5,796 bases of DNA, from assembly GCA_028877005.1 (NCBI GenBank), contig JAGWPI010000186.1, forward strand, positions 1-5,796, written 5' to 3'. Under the pieces are notes generated by a model. It was not told where the DNA came from and did no database searches. It saw nothing but the letters and a program-made list of their open reading frames with translations. Position numbers and translations under genes: made by a program. The DNA is from Bacteroidota bacterium. Lineage in GTDB: Bacteria > Bacteroidota > Bacteroidia > Chitinophagales > Chitinophagaceae. Positions 5,627-5,796 of this stretch are shown here, piece after piece (within the stretch, counting starts at the first letter, position 1; every line of letters begins with the position of its first letter).

Positions 5627-5796
5627 ATGAATCCTGAACAGAACAGAATAAACAACGAAGATTGGCGACTTTGGGGGCCTTATCTCTCTAATAGGCAATG
5701 GGGTACCGTTCGCGAAGATTATAGCGCTAATGGCGATGCTTGGAATTATATTTCTCACAATATGGCGCGCAGTAAAGCCTACCGTTGGGGCGAGGA
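5627..5796 (+). CDS. GH63/MGH1-like glucosidase, N-terminal part
   Basis: Only the first 56 codons are in the window, and the frame is open to the right edge. The N-terminus reads [20 protein letters not shown] and continues with [17 protein letters not shown] and [11 protein letters not shown]. This is the hallmark opening of bacterial proteins annotated as glucosidase with an MGH1-like (GH63-related) domain, which are usually close to 900 residues long. There is no signal peptide, so the enzyme should be cytoplasmic. Relatives in GH63 hydrolyse alpha-glucosidic bonds or sugar-glycerate compounds; the substrate here cannot be told. The ATG at 5627 is chosen because an upstream ATG at 5620 is followed at once by a stop. 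It lies 28 nt after the SDR gene with no promoter between them, which supports co-transcription. The (alpha/alpha)6 catalytic domain with the acidic residues lies beyond the window. Confidence 0.82.
   Translation, partial: MNPEQNRINNEDWRLWGPYLSNRQWGTVREDYSANGDAWNYISHNMARSKAYRWGE

Overview
The window looks like ordinary chromosome from a member of the Bacteroidota, perhaps a Chitinophagaceae-like organism. The phylum call rests on four things: a DUF4290 gene directly upstream of murA, a MurA with Asp in place of the active-site Cys, TAnnTTTG-type -7 promoter boxes, and starts without clear Shine-Dalgarno sequences in AT-rich DNA. The family-level guess is only an impression from protein similarity.

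Layout, left to right. Positions 1-351 (+) hold the C-terminal end of a metal-dependent amidohydrolase. It converges on recO (367-1113, -). recO lies 71 nt downstream of pheS (1185-2213, -), and the two probably share a transcript. pheS is divergent from a DUF4290 gene (2352-3101, +) with an Asn/Arg-rich tail. A strong terminator hairpin (3138-3166) separates the DUF4290 gene from murA (3199-4506, +). A 282-nt AT-rich intergenic region follows. It carries two clean palindromes and a possible terminator. Next come a glucose-1-dehydrogenase-like SDR gene (4789-5598, +) and, 28 nt later, the start of a GH63/MGH1-like glucosidase (from 5627, +) that runs off the right edge.

Functionally there are two parts. 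The left and middle hold housekeeping genes: RecFOR recombination repair, charging of tRNA-Phe, and the first committed step of peptidoglycan synthesis. The right end is a small sugar-metabolism operon in which a predicted cytoplasmic glucosidase could release glucose or a related sugar that the SDR could oxidise. I found no mobile element, CRISPR array, RNA gene or defence system. I do not think the window holds a new biological system. The points most worth checking are the regulatory palindromes before the SDR-glucosidase pair, the terminator that overlaps a possible murA promoter, and the MurA Asp variant.
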